DNA of 6,755 nt, taken from Deltaproteobacteria bacterium (GTDB lineage Bacteria; Myxococcota; B64-G9). Position 1 is the first letter of the stretch. Each line of letters begins with the position of its first letter. This document shows positions 1 through 6,521 of this stretch, piece by piece. The position numbers and the translations under genes are program-made. The notes under the pieces are model-generated. The model saw nothing but the letters and a program-made list of their open reading frames with translations. It made no database searches and was not told the origin of the DNA. The stretch is taken from assembly GCA_030591745.1 (NCBI GenBank), contig JAUVAM010000213.1, positions 1 to 6,755 of the forward strand. Direction: 5' to 3'.

Positions 1-972
1 GAGCGCATCGAGCAGCTTATGGTGGAAAACACCATCGATCACCATCGGCCCACCGCCAATGCCGTGGGTAAGGCCTTCCGTATTGATGACGCGGTGGGTC
101 GGTATGTGGTGAGCCTCAAGCATGTCTTGCCCAAAGACTTGACCCTCGATGGCGTGCGCATCGTGGTCGACTGCGCCAACGGCGCAGCCTATCGAGTTGC
201 GCCGGCCGTCTTTGAAGAACTTGGCGCCAAGGTCTTTCTTCTCAACGTCAAGCCCGACGGACGCAACATCAACAGGCGTTGCGGCTCCTTGCATCCGGAG
301 GTCATCACCCAGGCGGTTCGCCGGCACAAAGCGGATCTCGGCATCGCCCTGGATGGAGATGCGGACAGGGTTGTGATGGTCGGCGAAAAGGGCGACCTGC
401 TGGATGGCGATCACATGTTGGCCATTTGCGCCAAGCACATGCTCGGGCAGAAGCAGCTGCGCAAAAAAACCGTGGTGGCTACGGTCATGAGCAATTTGGG
501 GCTGGAGAAATCCCTGGCGGGCATGGGGGTCCGTCTGCTGCGGACGCAGGTCGGCGATCGCTACGTCGTCGAGGCCATGAGAAAGGGTGGTTACAATCTC
601 GGAGGAGAGCAGTCAGGCCACCTGATCTTTCTTGACCACACCACCACCGGGGACGGCGTGGTGGCGGCCCTGATGACCTTGAACGTGATGTTGCGTGAAG
701 GAAAGCCCTTGAGCGACTTGGCCAAGGTCATGACCGCCGTGCCGCAGGTGATCGTCAACCGCAAGGTTGAGAGCAAGCGACCCATTCAGGACTTGCCTGC
801 GGTTCAGCGGGCCATCGGCCGCGTGGAGAAAGCTTGCAAAGACAAGGGACGGGTTCTTGTGAGATACTCCGGCACCGAAAACAAGGTACGGGTCATGGTG
901 GAAGGAGAGAACGAAAAGACCATCATGGCTTGGGCGCGGGACATCGCCGACGCCTTTGGAAAGCGAGGATAG
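1..972 (+). CDS. glmM: Phosphoglucosamine mutase, C-terminal 323 residues (5' truncated by window)
   Basis: Frame 1 is open from the first base to TAG at 970-972, so the gene begins upstream of the window. GlmM interconverts glucosamine-6-phosphate and glucosamine-1-phosphate in the cytoplasm, the step before UDP-GlcNAc synthesis for peptidoglycan and lipopolysaccharide. Visible motifs are the metal-binding loop DGDADR (352-369), the sugar-recognition motif GEQSGH (604-621), and the C-terminal phosphate-binding motif RYSGTEN (862-882) followed by VRVMVEG. The phrases [12 protein letters not shown] and [12 protein letters not shown] are typical of GlmM rather than of PGM/PMM relatives. Family members are about 450 aa, so roughly the first 125 residues, including the phosphoserine loop (TASHNP-type), lie outside and cannot be checked. 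It heads the visible operon and ends 4 bases before pdxJ. No frameshift or damaged motif is seen. Confidence 0.96.
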   Translation, partial: ERIEQLMVENTIDHHRPTANAVGKAFRIDDAVGRYVVSLKHVLPKDLTLDGVRIVVDCANGAAYRVAPAVFEELGAKVFLLNVKPDGRNINRRCGSLHPEVITQAVRRHKADLGIALDGDADRVVMVGEKGDLLDGDHMLAICAKHMLGQKQLRKKTVVATVMSNLGLEKSLAGMGVRLLRTQVGDRYVVEAMRKGGYNLGGEQSGHLIFLDHTTTGDGVVAALMTLNVMLREGKPLSDLAKVMTAVPQVIVNRKVESKRPIQDLPAVQRAIGRVEKACKDKGRVLVRYSGTENKVRVMVEGENEKTIMAWARDIADAFGKRG

Positions 973-976
973 GACA

Positions 977-1714
977 ATGGATGAAGTGCGTTTGGGTGTG
1001 AACGTGGACCATGTAGCGACCATTCGGCAGGCTCGAGGCACGCGCTATCCTGATCCGGTGACGGCAGCCGCCTTGGCCGAATCAGGTGGCGCAGATCAGA
1101 TAACGATTCACCTGCGGGAAGATCGGCGACACATCCAGGAAAGGGATTTGCGAATTCTGCGTGAAACGGTTCAGACCCGACTAAACCTGGAGATGGCCGC
1201 CACCAAGGAAATGAGCAAGATAGCTTACGAGTTCAAGCCCGACATGGTCACTTTGGTGCCGGAGAAACGGGAAGAGCTGACAACAGAGGGTGGCCTGGAT
1301 GTGGCGATGCGGCGCGATCCCATCAAAGACCAGGTTCGATTTCTGCAAGACGGTGACATTCACGTCAGCCTTTTCATCGATCCGGACATCGATCAGATCC
1401 GGGCAGCCCACAAAGCAAATGCCAATGCGGTGGAATTGCACACGGGTGCCTATTGTGAGGCCAAGAGCCAAGGCGTTCGGCAGCAAGAGTTTGGCCGTTT
1501 GGTGGATGCAGCAAAGACTTGCTCCAAGATCGGTTTGCCGGTCTATGCCGGCCATGGCTTGACCCTGAACAATTTGGCACCGGTGGCGGCCCTGCTCGAA
1601 ATCACCGAGTTCAACATCGGCCACAGCATCATCGCCAGAGCGATATCTGTGGGCATGGTCGAGGCCGTCAGAGAGATGAAGCAGGCGATTCTGCAAGCCC
1701 GTAGCGGCCAGTAG
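977..1714 (+). CDS. pdxJ: Pyridoxine 5'-phosphate synthase
   Basis: This 245-aa protein has the usual PdxJ length. PdxJ condenses 1-deoxy-D-xylulose-5-phosphate with 3-amino-2-oxopropyl phosphate, the ring-closing step of DXP-dependent vitamin B6 synthesis, in a TIM-barrel fold. The N-terminus reads [17 protein letters not shown]. The catalytic residues fall where family numbering expects them: His45 and Arg47 in [12 protein letters not shown], Glu72 in LNLEMA, and His193 in [22 protein letters not shown] near the C-terminus is the phosphate-binding part of the barrel. ATG 977 is chosen because GAGGA (965-969) lies 7 bases upstream and the protein then starts right before the conserved first strand. 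An in-frame TTG at 956 would only add seven residues inside glmM. In many proteobacteria acpS follows pdxJ; here nnr follows after 17 bases. Confidence 0.97.
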   Translation: MDEVRLGVNVDHVATIRQARGTRYPDPVTAAALAESGGADQITIHLREDRRHIQERDLRILRETVQTRLNLEMAATKEMSKIAYEFKPDMVTLVPEKREELTTEGGLDVAMRRDPIKDQVRFLQDGDIHVSLFIDPDIDQIRAAHKANANAVELHTGAYCEAKSQGVRQQEFGRLVDAAKTCSKIGLPVYAGHGLTLNNLAPVAALLEITEFNIGHSIIARAISVGMVEAVREMKQAILQARSGQ

Positions 1715-1731
1715 GTCAAGGGGACCTGACA

Positions 1732-3282
1732 GTGGCTATCGCGGTTCTGAGCGCCGACGAGATACGTCGCATCGACAAGCAAAGCATCGAAGAGATTGGT
1801 ATCCCGGGTTGTGTCCTGATGGAGGTTGCGGGCAGGGCCGTCGCGGAAACCGCCGAGGCCCTGATCGTTGATGAGGGTCGGGTCCTGGTCGTTTGCGGTA
1901 AAGGCAACAACGGCGGGGATGGTTTTGTGACAGCGCGCCATCTCTTGACCAACGGCCATGATGTGAGCTGTGCCTTGTTGGGAGAAGTGGACGCCCTGCA
2001 AGGGGACGCTGCATTAAATGCCCAGATCTTTGCCCGTCTCGGCGGCATGATCACGGCTTGTGGCGATGAAGACGCCATCGATTCCTTGGCTTTTGATGAC
2101 TTGGATTTGGTAGTGGATGCATTGTTTGGGACGGGCCTCAGCAAGGACGTCACCGGACTTTACGCGCAAGTGATCGACCGGATGAACGCTTCCACGGCAC
2201 CCTTGATTGCTGTGGACATGCCCAGTGGCGTGAGCGCGGATACTGGGCAAGTCTTGGGTCGGGGGCTGCGCGCGGACGTCACGGTCACCTTTGGGGCCCC
2301 CAAGCGGGGACAGCTTCTCTTTCCGGGCGCCGATTTGTGTGGTGATTTGCATGTGGTGGATATCGGACTTCCACCCCAGGCCTTCGAGGACAAAGGGCTT
2401 TCTCTTTGGCTCCTGGCCGAACACGACATCGCTGAATACCTGACTCTGAGGGCCAGCGATGCCCACAAGGGGAATTTTGGGCATCTTTTGGTCTTGGCCG
2501 GTTCGCTGAAAAAGCCTGGCGCCGCGGGGCTGTGTGTGGAGGCAGGGCTGCGCGGCGGGGCGGGCCTGGTTACCCTTGCTGCGCCTTTGACTGTCTTGCA
2601 GCAAGTCATCGCAGGCCCCAGCGAGGCCATGGGGGAGGCAGTCGAGACCCATGAGGCCTTGGCGGCTGCGTGTTCCGGGAAGACAGCCATCGCCCTTGGA
2701 CCGGGGCTGGGCCAAGAGCCTGAAGTGGAGCGCATGGTCTTGCGGGCGGTTGAGGAAATCGAATTGCCCATGGTCATTGATGCCGATGGGCTGAATCTCT
2801 TGGTGGGACACTTGGACTTGTTGGCCCAGGCGAAGGCCCCGCGCGTCCTCACCCCGCATCCAGGAGAGATGGCCAGGCTCCTGGGCCAGGACACAAAGAC
2901 GGTGCAAGCAGATCGCATTGGTGCGGCAGAGCGTTTGGCCAAGGAGTCCGCTGCCGTGGTCGTGCTCAAGGGCGCCCATTCGGTGGTCGCGGATCCCGAG
3001 GGTCAGACTTTCATCGTCCCGACAGGCAATCCGGGCATGGCCACGGGCGGTAGCGGCGATGTCTTGACGGGACTGATCGGGTCCATGTTGGCTGAAGGCA
3101 TGGGGGCCCTGGAGGCAGCCTGTGTGGCAACCTACGTGCATGGCTTGGCAGGCGATCTGGCCTCTTTGGCAGGCAGCCAGCGGGCCATGAAGGCGGGCGA
3201 CATCCTGAAACGCCTGCCGGAAGTGTTTTCTCGATTTGAGGCGAATTCGGATGGCGAAGAAATCGATGCCGCAAGCAGCTGA
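1732..3282 (+). CDS. nnr: Bifunctional NAD(P)HX epimerase / ADP-dependent NAD(P)HX dehydratase
   Basis: This 516-aa fusion repairs hydrated NADH and NADPH. The N-terminal YjeF_N/NAXE-like half (about 1-225) epimerises R- and S-NAD(P)HX. The C-terminal ribokinase-like half (about 240-500) dehydrates S-NAD(P)HX using ADP. N-half motifs are GKGNNGGDGF (56-65), VVDALFGTG (127-135) and VDMPSGV (161-167). C-half motifs are HKGNFGHLLVLAGS (245-258), GPGLG (323-327), DADGLN (350-355), TPHPGEM (374-380) and the nucleotide-binding NPGMATGGSGDVL (433-445), with GSGD intact. The start is GTG 1732, backed by AAGGGGA (1718-1724) seven bases upstream; no ATG gives a better N-terminus. The short acidic tail (EANSDGEEIDAASS) is nonconserved and is encoded where the gene overlaps tsaE by 32 bases. 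The older name yjeF is sometimes used. Confidence 0.96.
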   Translation: MAIAVLSADEIRRIDKQSIEEIGIPGCVLMEVAGRAVAETAEALIVDEGRVLVVCGKGNNGGDGFVTARHLLTNGHDVSCALLGEVDALQGDAALNAQIFARLGGMITACGDEDAIDSLAFDDLDLVVDALFGTGLSKDVTGLYAQVIDRMNASTAPLIAVDMPSGVSADTGQVLGRGLRADVTVTFGAPKRGQLLFPGADLCGDLHVVDIGLPPQAFEDKGLSLWLLAEHDIAEYLTLRASDAHKGNFGHLLVLAGSLKKPGAAGLCVEAGLRGGAGLVTLAAPLTVLQQVIAGPSEAMGEAVETHEALAAACSGKTAIALGPGLGQEPEVERMVLRAVEEIELPMVIDADGLNLLVGHLDLLAQAKAPRVLTPHPGEMARLLGQDTKTVQADRIGAAERLAKESAAVVVLKGAHSVVADPEGQTFIVPTGNPGMATGGSGDVLTGLIGSMLAEGMGALEAACVATYVHGLAGDLASLAGSQRAMKAGDILKRLPEVFSRFEANSDGEEIDAASS

Positions 3283-3778
3283 CCCTGGTGACTGCTGGAC
3301 GGTCGAAAGCGTCTCACGCGAGCAGACCCAGGCCTTGGGGCGAAGCCTGGGGCATTCGCTCTTGGCGATGGACTGGCTTGGCCTGAGCGGCGACCTGGGA
3401 GCCGGTAAGACCTGTTTTGTGCAAGGGGTGGCTTTGGGGGGAGGCGTGGATGAGCAATGCGCCGTGACCAGTCCGACTTTTACGATTCTGCAGAGCTATC
3501 CTGGGCGCCTGCCCGTGCATCATCTCGATCTGTATCGCTTAGGGGGCTACGACGAATTGATTGAGATTGGCTACGATGAGTTGCTGGAAGGCGATGGGGT
3601 TTGCCTGGTGGAATGGTGGGATCGGATCGCCCAGGCTCGCCCCGCATCGGGTCTTCTGTTGGAGATCTCGATCATCGATGAGCAGCGTCGAAGCCTGACC
3701 TTTGAAGGATTCGGGCCACGGGGACGGGACTTGCTGAAGGCCTTTCAGTCGACATGGCAAGAGGAGAACAAGTCATGA
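3251..3778 (+). CDS. tsaE: tRNA threonylcarbamoyladenosine biosynthesis ATPase TsaE
   Basis: This P-loop ATPase of 175 aa works with TsaB and TsaD, transferring threonylcarbamoyl to A37 of ANN-decoding tRNAs (t6A). Motifs in order are Walker A GDLGAGKT (47-54), the switch-like TSPTFTI (73-79), HHLDLYRL (90-97), ELIEIGYDELL (102-112) and LVEWWDRI (119-126). All are characteristic of TsaE/YjeE. The length is slightly above the common 150-165 aa because of a variable N-terminus of about 15 residues. The chosen ATG at 3251 has GAGG (3238-3241) nine bases upstream and overlaps the end of nnr by 32 bases. TTG 3236 and ATG 3266 are alternative starts; the choice does not affect the domain. The stop TGA (3776-3778) overlaps the lpdA start as ATGA, suggesting translational coupling. 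Confidence 0.94.
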   Translation: MAKKSMPQAADPGDCWTVESVSREQTQALGRSLGHSLLAMDWLGLSGDLGAGKTCFVQGVALGGGVDEQCAVTSPTFTILQSYPGRLPVHHLDLYRLGGYDELIEIGYDELLEGDGVCLVEWWDRIAQARPASGLLLEISIIDEQRRSLTFEGFGPRGRDLLKAFQSTWQEENKS

Positions 3779-5190
3779 GCGAGGCAAAAACCTTCGACCT
3801 CATTGTGCTGGGCGGTGGTCCAGGTGGTTACGCCGCGGCCATTCGCGCGGCCCAACTCGGTGGACGGGTCGCCCTGGTCGAGCAAGATGCCCTTGGCGGC
3901 ACGTGCACGAATCGAGGCTGCATCCCCACCAAGGCCTTGGCCGCCAGCGCGCATCTCTTAGAGCGGATCCACCGCTCCGAAGAAATGGGCATCCGGGTTC
4001 CCGAAGGCGTGGAGTTGGATTTCTCGGCGGTGGCCAAACGCAGAGATGACATCGTTGCCGAACTACGCACCGGCATCGAGGGTTTGCTCAAGGCCAACAA
4101 GGTTGAGCTGTTCCGGGGGCGGGGAAAATTGACCTCGCCGAAGCAGCTTCGCGTGGGAGAACAAGAGCTGAAGGCGCGAAGCGTCATTTTGGCGACGGGC
4201 AGCCGTCCGGCGACTTTGCCCATGCTGCCCGTGGATGGAAAAAGGGTGCTGAGCTCCGATCAGCTTTTGGCCAGCCAGTCTTTACCCAAGCGCTTGGTGG
4301 TGGTGGGCGGCGGCGTGATCGGCTGTGAGTTTGCGAGCATCTATCGAGCCTTCGGTGTAGAGGTCTGGGTCGTGGAGTTGATGGACCGTCTTCTGCCGAC
4401 CATGGACGCGGTGCTCTCCAAGCAACTAAAGCGCGCCTTCAAGCAACAAGGTATCCACGTGCTCTGCTCAAGCGCCGTGCAAGGCCTGGGAGAGGCCTCG
4501 AAGGGCGAAGGCCTGGAGGTCTTGCTGCCCGAAGACGAGCGAATCGCCTGCGACCAGGTGCTGGTGGCGGTGGGTCGAAAGGCCGTCACCGAAGACCTGG
4601 GCCTGGAAGACTGCGGTCTAACCCTGCGCCGTGGTTGCGTTGAAACCGACGCACACATGGCCACCCCCATCGAAGGCCTTTACGCCGTTGGGGATCTCGT
4701 GGGCCGAACCTGGCTCGCTCACACGGCGGCCCGGGAAGGCGAAATCGCCGCGGCCAATGCCATGGGCCAGGTCGAAAAAATGTCTTACAAGGCGGTACCG
4801 GGCGTGGTTTTCACAAATCCCGAATTGGCCGCGGTAGGACTAGGTCCCGCGGAAGTCAAAGCAGACAAACTGGATGTGACGGTCGGAAAATTCCTCTACC
4901 AGGCCTCGGGCAAAGCCCTATGCGACGGTGTTGCGGAAGGTCGTGTGGAAATCATTTGCTCCGCGTCGGATCAGCGGGTCTTGGGTGGATGGGTGGCAGG
5001 CCAAGAGGCCGGCATACTCATCGCGGAGATTGCGCTAGCCGTAGACCTGGGTCTGACCGCGGGTCAACTGGCCGACGTAATCCACGCCCATCCCACCATG
5101 CCCGAAATGCTGGCCGAAGCCGCCGCCGACAGCATCGGCAGAGCCATCCACAGAGCGCCCGCGCGGAGAAAGCGTTCGCGCTTGACATAG
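3775..5190 (+). CDS. lpdA: Dihydrolipoamide dehydrogenase (E3), FAD-dependent
   Basis: This 471-aa protein matches the usual E3 length. E3 reoxidises dihydrolipoamide in 2-oxoacid dehydrogenase complexes and/or the glycine cleavage system, passing electrons through a disulfide and FAD to NAD+. FAD is bound by the N-terminal LGGGPGGYAAAIRAAQLG. The redox disulfide is C44-C49 in GGTCTNRGCIPTK. The NAD-binding Rossmann motif is VVGGGVIGCEF (176-186), and the second FAD contact is YAVGDLVG. The dimer-interface catalytic dyad is His439/Glu444 in HAHPTMPE. There is no N-terminal lipoyl domain. ATG 3775 is chosen because GAGGAGA (3761-3767) sits 7 bases upstream and the start forms the ATGA overlap with tsaE. 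An in-frame ATG at 3754 lies before that ribosome site. The extreme C-terminus is basic (APARRKRSRLT). No E1/E2 genes are in view, so which complex it serves cannot be told. It is the last gene of the operon. Confidence 0.94.
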   Translation: MSEAKTFDLIVLGGGPGGYAAAIRAAQLGGRVALVEQDALGGTCTNRGCIPTKALAASAHLLERIHRSEEMGIRVPEGVELDFSAVAKRRDDIVAELRTGIEGLLKANKVELFRGRGKLTSPKQLRVGEQELKARSVILATGSRPATLPMLPVDGKRVLSSDQLLASQSLPKRLVVVGGGVIGCEFASIYRAFGVEVWVVELMDRLLPTMDAVLSKQLKRAFKQQGIHVLCSSAVQGLGEASKGEGLEVLLPEDERIACDQVLVAVGRKAVTEDLGLEDCGLTLRRGCVETDAHMATPIEGLYAVGDLVGRTWLAHTAAREGEIAAANAMGQVEKMSYKAVPGVVFTNPELAAVGLGPAEVKADKLDVTVGKFLYQASGKALCDGVAEGRVEIICSASDQRVLGGWVAGQEAGILIAEIALAVDLGLTAGQLADVIHAHPTMPEMLAEAAADSIGRAIHRAPARRKRSRLT

Positions 5191-5211
5191 TGTACGATAC
5201 CAAGGCATATT
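5182..5211 (+). promoter_or_regulatory. Candidate sigma-70-type promoter for the NYN gene
   Basis: A perfect -35 hexamer TTGACA (5182-5187) overlaps the last lpdA codons and stop. After 18 bases comes CATATT (5206-5211), matching four of six bases of TATAAT; GCATAT at 17 bases or TATTAA at 20 bases are alternatives. Initiation would fall near A5218-A5220, leaving a leader of about 65 nt that contains the hairpin at 5228-5260. The -35 match could be coincidental, since it also encodes Leu-Thr of LpdA. Confidence 0.5.
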
Positions 5212-5227
5212 AACAATAGAAGTTGCC

Positions 5228-5271
5228 CCCCGTTCGACTTGCCGTGAGGCCCGGACGGGGTTATTTTTTTT
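5228..5271 (+). terminator. Intrinsic (rho-independent) terminator after lpdA
   Basis: CCCCGTTCG (5228-5236) pairs with CGGACGGGG (5252-5260) over 9 bp with one G-U wobble. The 15-nt loop can form an inner GCC/GGC stem (5241-5243 with 5248-5250, loop GTGA). A T-rich tract follows at once, TTATTTTTTTT (5261-5271). This is a classic intrinsic terminator for the glmM-lpdA operon. It ends only 12 bases before the start codon of the NYN gene and lies downstream of the candidate promoter, so it may also act on that gene's leader. Confidence 0.85.
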
Positions 5272-5283
5272 CCGGAGTCCAGC

Positions 5284-5916
5284 ATGCCCCAAGAACCATC
5301 AGCAAAAAGGGCCATCACATTCATCGATGGCCAGAATCTGTTTCACTCAGTCAGAGAATCCTTTGGTTACACGCATCCGAATTATGACATCCTGGCCCTG
5401 TCGAGCAAGCTGTGCAAGATGAAAAACTGGCAGCTTACGGAAGTAAGGTTTTACACCGGGGTGCCCGACCGTAGCGATGATCTTTTTTGGCATGAGTTCT
5501 GGGCAGGCAAGCTTCGCTCAATGAGTAGGCAGGGTGTCATCACCTTTTCGAGATCGCTTCGATACCGTAACAAGACCGTGAAGCTTCCTGATGGATCAAA
5601 ATTCTCTTTCCTTGCTGCCGAGGAGAAGGGGATCGATGTCCGCATCGCCATTGACGTTATCCGCATGGCACATAGCGGTGATTATGACGTTGCCTTGATC
5701 TTCAGCCAGGACCAAGACCTTTCGGAAGTAGCGACCGAGGTCCGTGCTATCTCAAAGGAACAAGATCGCTGGCTCAAAATTGCCTCCGCATACCCGCTGA
5801 GCCCACCAACTAGGAACAAGCGTGGCATAAACCAGACGGACTGGATCCACGTAGATCGTAAGGTTTACGACGCCTGTATTGACTGGCACGACTACCGAAT
5901 CAAGAAGAGCAAGTAA
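5284..5916 (+). CDS. NYN domain (LabA/DUF88-like, PIN-fold) putative ribonuclease
   Basis: This 210-aa protein fits the NYN family, PIN-like metal-dependent nucleases. The acidic centre is visible: Asp15 and Asn18 in TFIDGQNLFH, Asp118 and Asp124 in KGIDVRIAIDVIRMA, and Asp143/Asp145 in LIFSQDQDLSEVATEVR. This order (FxDGxN, then KGxDVxxAxD, then SxDxD) is typical of LabA-like proteins. The domain spans about residues 8-170. The rest is basic and ends KKSK, which would suit nucleic-acid binding. There is no signal peptide or membrane segment, so it is probably cytoplasmic. ATG 5284 has GGAG (5274-5277) six bases upstream. Base composition (about 48% G+C in a sample row) is lower than in the preceding operon, suggesting acquisition. 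NYN genes occur both as orphans and in mobile or defence contexts. The substrate is unknown and no antitoxin-like partner is evident upstream. RNase activity is inferred from the family only. Confidence 0.88.
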   Translation: MPQEPSAKRAITFIDGQNLFHSVRESFGYTHPNYDILALSSKLCKMKNWQLTEVRFYTGVPDRSDDLFWHEFWAGKLRSMSRQGVITFSRSLRYRNKTVKLPDGSKFSFLAAEEKGIDVRIAIDVIRMAHSGDYDVALIFSQDQDLSEVATEVRAISKEQDRWLKIASAYPLSPPTRNKRGINQTDWIHVDRKVYDACIDWHDYRIKKSK

Positions 5917-5952
5917 GCCAGCGGAACCAGTCAACGACTTCTGCAATTTAAG

Positions 5953-5988
5953 GTGACCAAATTATCAATTTTTTCGGATTCTGGTCAC
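5953..5988. repeat. Inverted repeat between the NYN gene and the convergent small ORF
   Basis: GTGACCA (5953-5959) and TGGTCAC (5982-5988) are perfect 7-bp inverted copies around a 22-base AT-rich loop that holds a T6 run (5969-5974). Neither outer side has a good T-tract, so it is not a standard terminator. It lies where converging transcripts would meet and overlaps the last codons of the possible - strand ORF. A third TGGTCAC copy sits at 6514-6520, next to the hutI stop. Confidence 0.4.
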
Positions 5989-6228
5989 TCGATGGGGGGT
6001 GTACGACGACACCCTAAAGAGTGAATCTTTCCAGAGATCAGGGACAGATCTTGTCGAACTGGATCCCCCAGTGGACCTCCGGTAGGTGAGAACGTTTTCA
6101 CTACCATATTTCTCGCTCAGCACGATGGCGATCCACAGGCCCGAATGCTTCTTTACCCGCAGGAAATCGGGGACGGAGGTACACCCCCTTCGCAAGTCCA
6201 TCCGCAAGGTAAAGGTTAGCTTAGACAT
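5965..6228 (-). CDS. Possible small hypothetical protein (87 aa)
   Basis: I do not recognise this protein. The reading frame starts at ATG 6228-6226 on the - strand, with AGGAAG (6240-6235) six bases upstream, and ends in TGA at 5967-5965. The frame is also open further upstream to an ATG at 6324, but the internal start has the better ribosome site. The first 50 codons show a strong preference for G or C in the third position, as expected for real coding sequence. The product begins MSKLTFTLRMDLRRG and contains a short hydrophobic stretch GLWIAIVLSEKYG; the last third is Ser/Arg-rich and less protein-like. It may be a genuine small gene, the 5' remnant of a decayed gene, or chance. It is convergent with the NYN gene, 48 bases apart. 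A 5-bp CCGGC/GCCGG stem (6242-6263) lies just upstream of the ribosome site. Confidence 0.33.
   Translation of the reverse strand: MSKLTFTLRMDLRRGCTSVPDFLRVKKHSGLWIAIVLSEKYGSENVLTYRRSTGGSSSTRSVPDLWKDSLFRVSSYTPHRVTRIRKN
5995..6188. repeat. 10-bp inverted repeats bracketing a 194-bp segment
   Basis: GGGGGTGTAC (5995-6004) recurs in exact inverted form as GTACACCCCC (6179-6188). A second, imperfect pair lies inside: GTGGACCTCCG (6071-6081) against CGGAGGTACAC (6174-6184), with one mismatch. No clear target duplication flanks the outer pair. The arrangement could be the ends of a very small non-autonomous element or a coincidence. The segment overlaps most of the possible - strand ORF. Confidence 0.3.
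5997..6030. repeat. Two adjacent short hairpins
   Basis: GGGTGT (5997-6002) pairs with ACACCC (6009-6014) around the loop ACGACG. Immediately after, AAAGA (6016-6020) pairs with TCTTT (6026-6030) around GTGAA. Both are perfect but short and have no poly-T follow-up. They add to the density of dyad symmetry in the stretch downstream of the NYN gene. The function is unknown. Confidence 0.3.
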
Positions 6229-6521
6229 CAACCGCTTCCTGCCGGCCAAGGCAAAAGTGCCGGTTTCCGAGTGCAAAAAGTTGGACTGAAGACAGCCCTT
6301 TTGGACAAAAATACACCTTCTCATTTGTCCCGGCGCCGGGACACACTTTCGCCTTATAACACGGAAGCTTACAAGCCAGTCCGTTTGGTTTTGCCTACAT
6401 CACCCTACATGCCGCTTTCGGGCCGTTTGCGAGCTGGATTTCATGGTGCTAAGCTTCTTTGAATCGAGCAACGCCGGGCCCTCTCTGCCAACAATAGTGG
6501 GGCACTCGCATTGTGGTCACG
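6229..6521. other. Intergenic stretch without a convincing gene
   Basis: Between the possible small ORF and the hutI stop, no reading frame on either strand gives a recognisable protein, and the short open frames lack ribosome sites or coherent composition. The stretch is AT-richer than the core genes (about 48% G+C around 6301-6360). It contains the palindrome at 6326-6343, the related GGACAAA/TTTGTCC pair, and a 7-bp direct repeat CCTACAT (6394-6400 and 6404-6410). No T-tract terminator is visible after hutI. Confidence 0.5.
6303..6343. repeat. Perfect 18-bp palindrome with a competing inverted repeat
   Basis: TGTCCCGGCGCCGGGACA (6326-6343) is an exact palindrome, nearly all G/C, in an AT-rich setting. 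The left arm TTTGTCC (6324-6330) also has a perfect inverted partner, GGACAAA (6303-6309), 14 bases upstream. In RNA or single-stranded DNA the two pairings would exclude each other. It resembles REP-like or insertion-element palindromes, but no transposase is nearby. An operator is also possible. It is not a typical terminator, since neither side has a T-tract directly attached. Confidence 0.55.

Noticed and set aside
956..976. TTG 956 as an alternative pdxJ start
   Set aside because: It adds seven non-conserved residues within glmM, and ATG 977 has a well-spaced ribosome site.
613..1041. - strand open frame across the glmM/pdxJ junction
   Set aside because: It is a shadow of two well-supported + strand genes and contains no recognisable motif.
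2014..3141. Long - strand open frame (375 codons) opposite nnr
   Set aside because: The + strand encodes an unmistakable, full-length Nnr. The antisense product shows no domain and is a GC-driven shadow.
3236..3250. TTG 3236 as tsaE start
   Set aside because: It has no ribosome site; GAGG at 3238-3241 fits ATG 3251 instead.
5953..5988. GTGACCA/TGGTCAC hairpin as a bidirectional terminator for convergent genes
   Set aside because: The stem is only 7 bp with a 22-base loop, and no T-tract follows on either strand. The T6 run lies inside the loop.
6086..6289. + strand open frame of 67 codons opposite the possible small ORF
   Set aside because: It has no ribosome site and no recognisable family. 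Of the two overlapping frames, the - strand one has the better start context and third-position bias.
6394..6410. CCTACAT direct repeat (two copies, 10-base period) as a tandem operator or start of an array
   Set aside because: There are only two copies of seven bases and no third unit. It is no CRISPR or iteron array, and chance is adequate.
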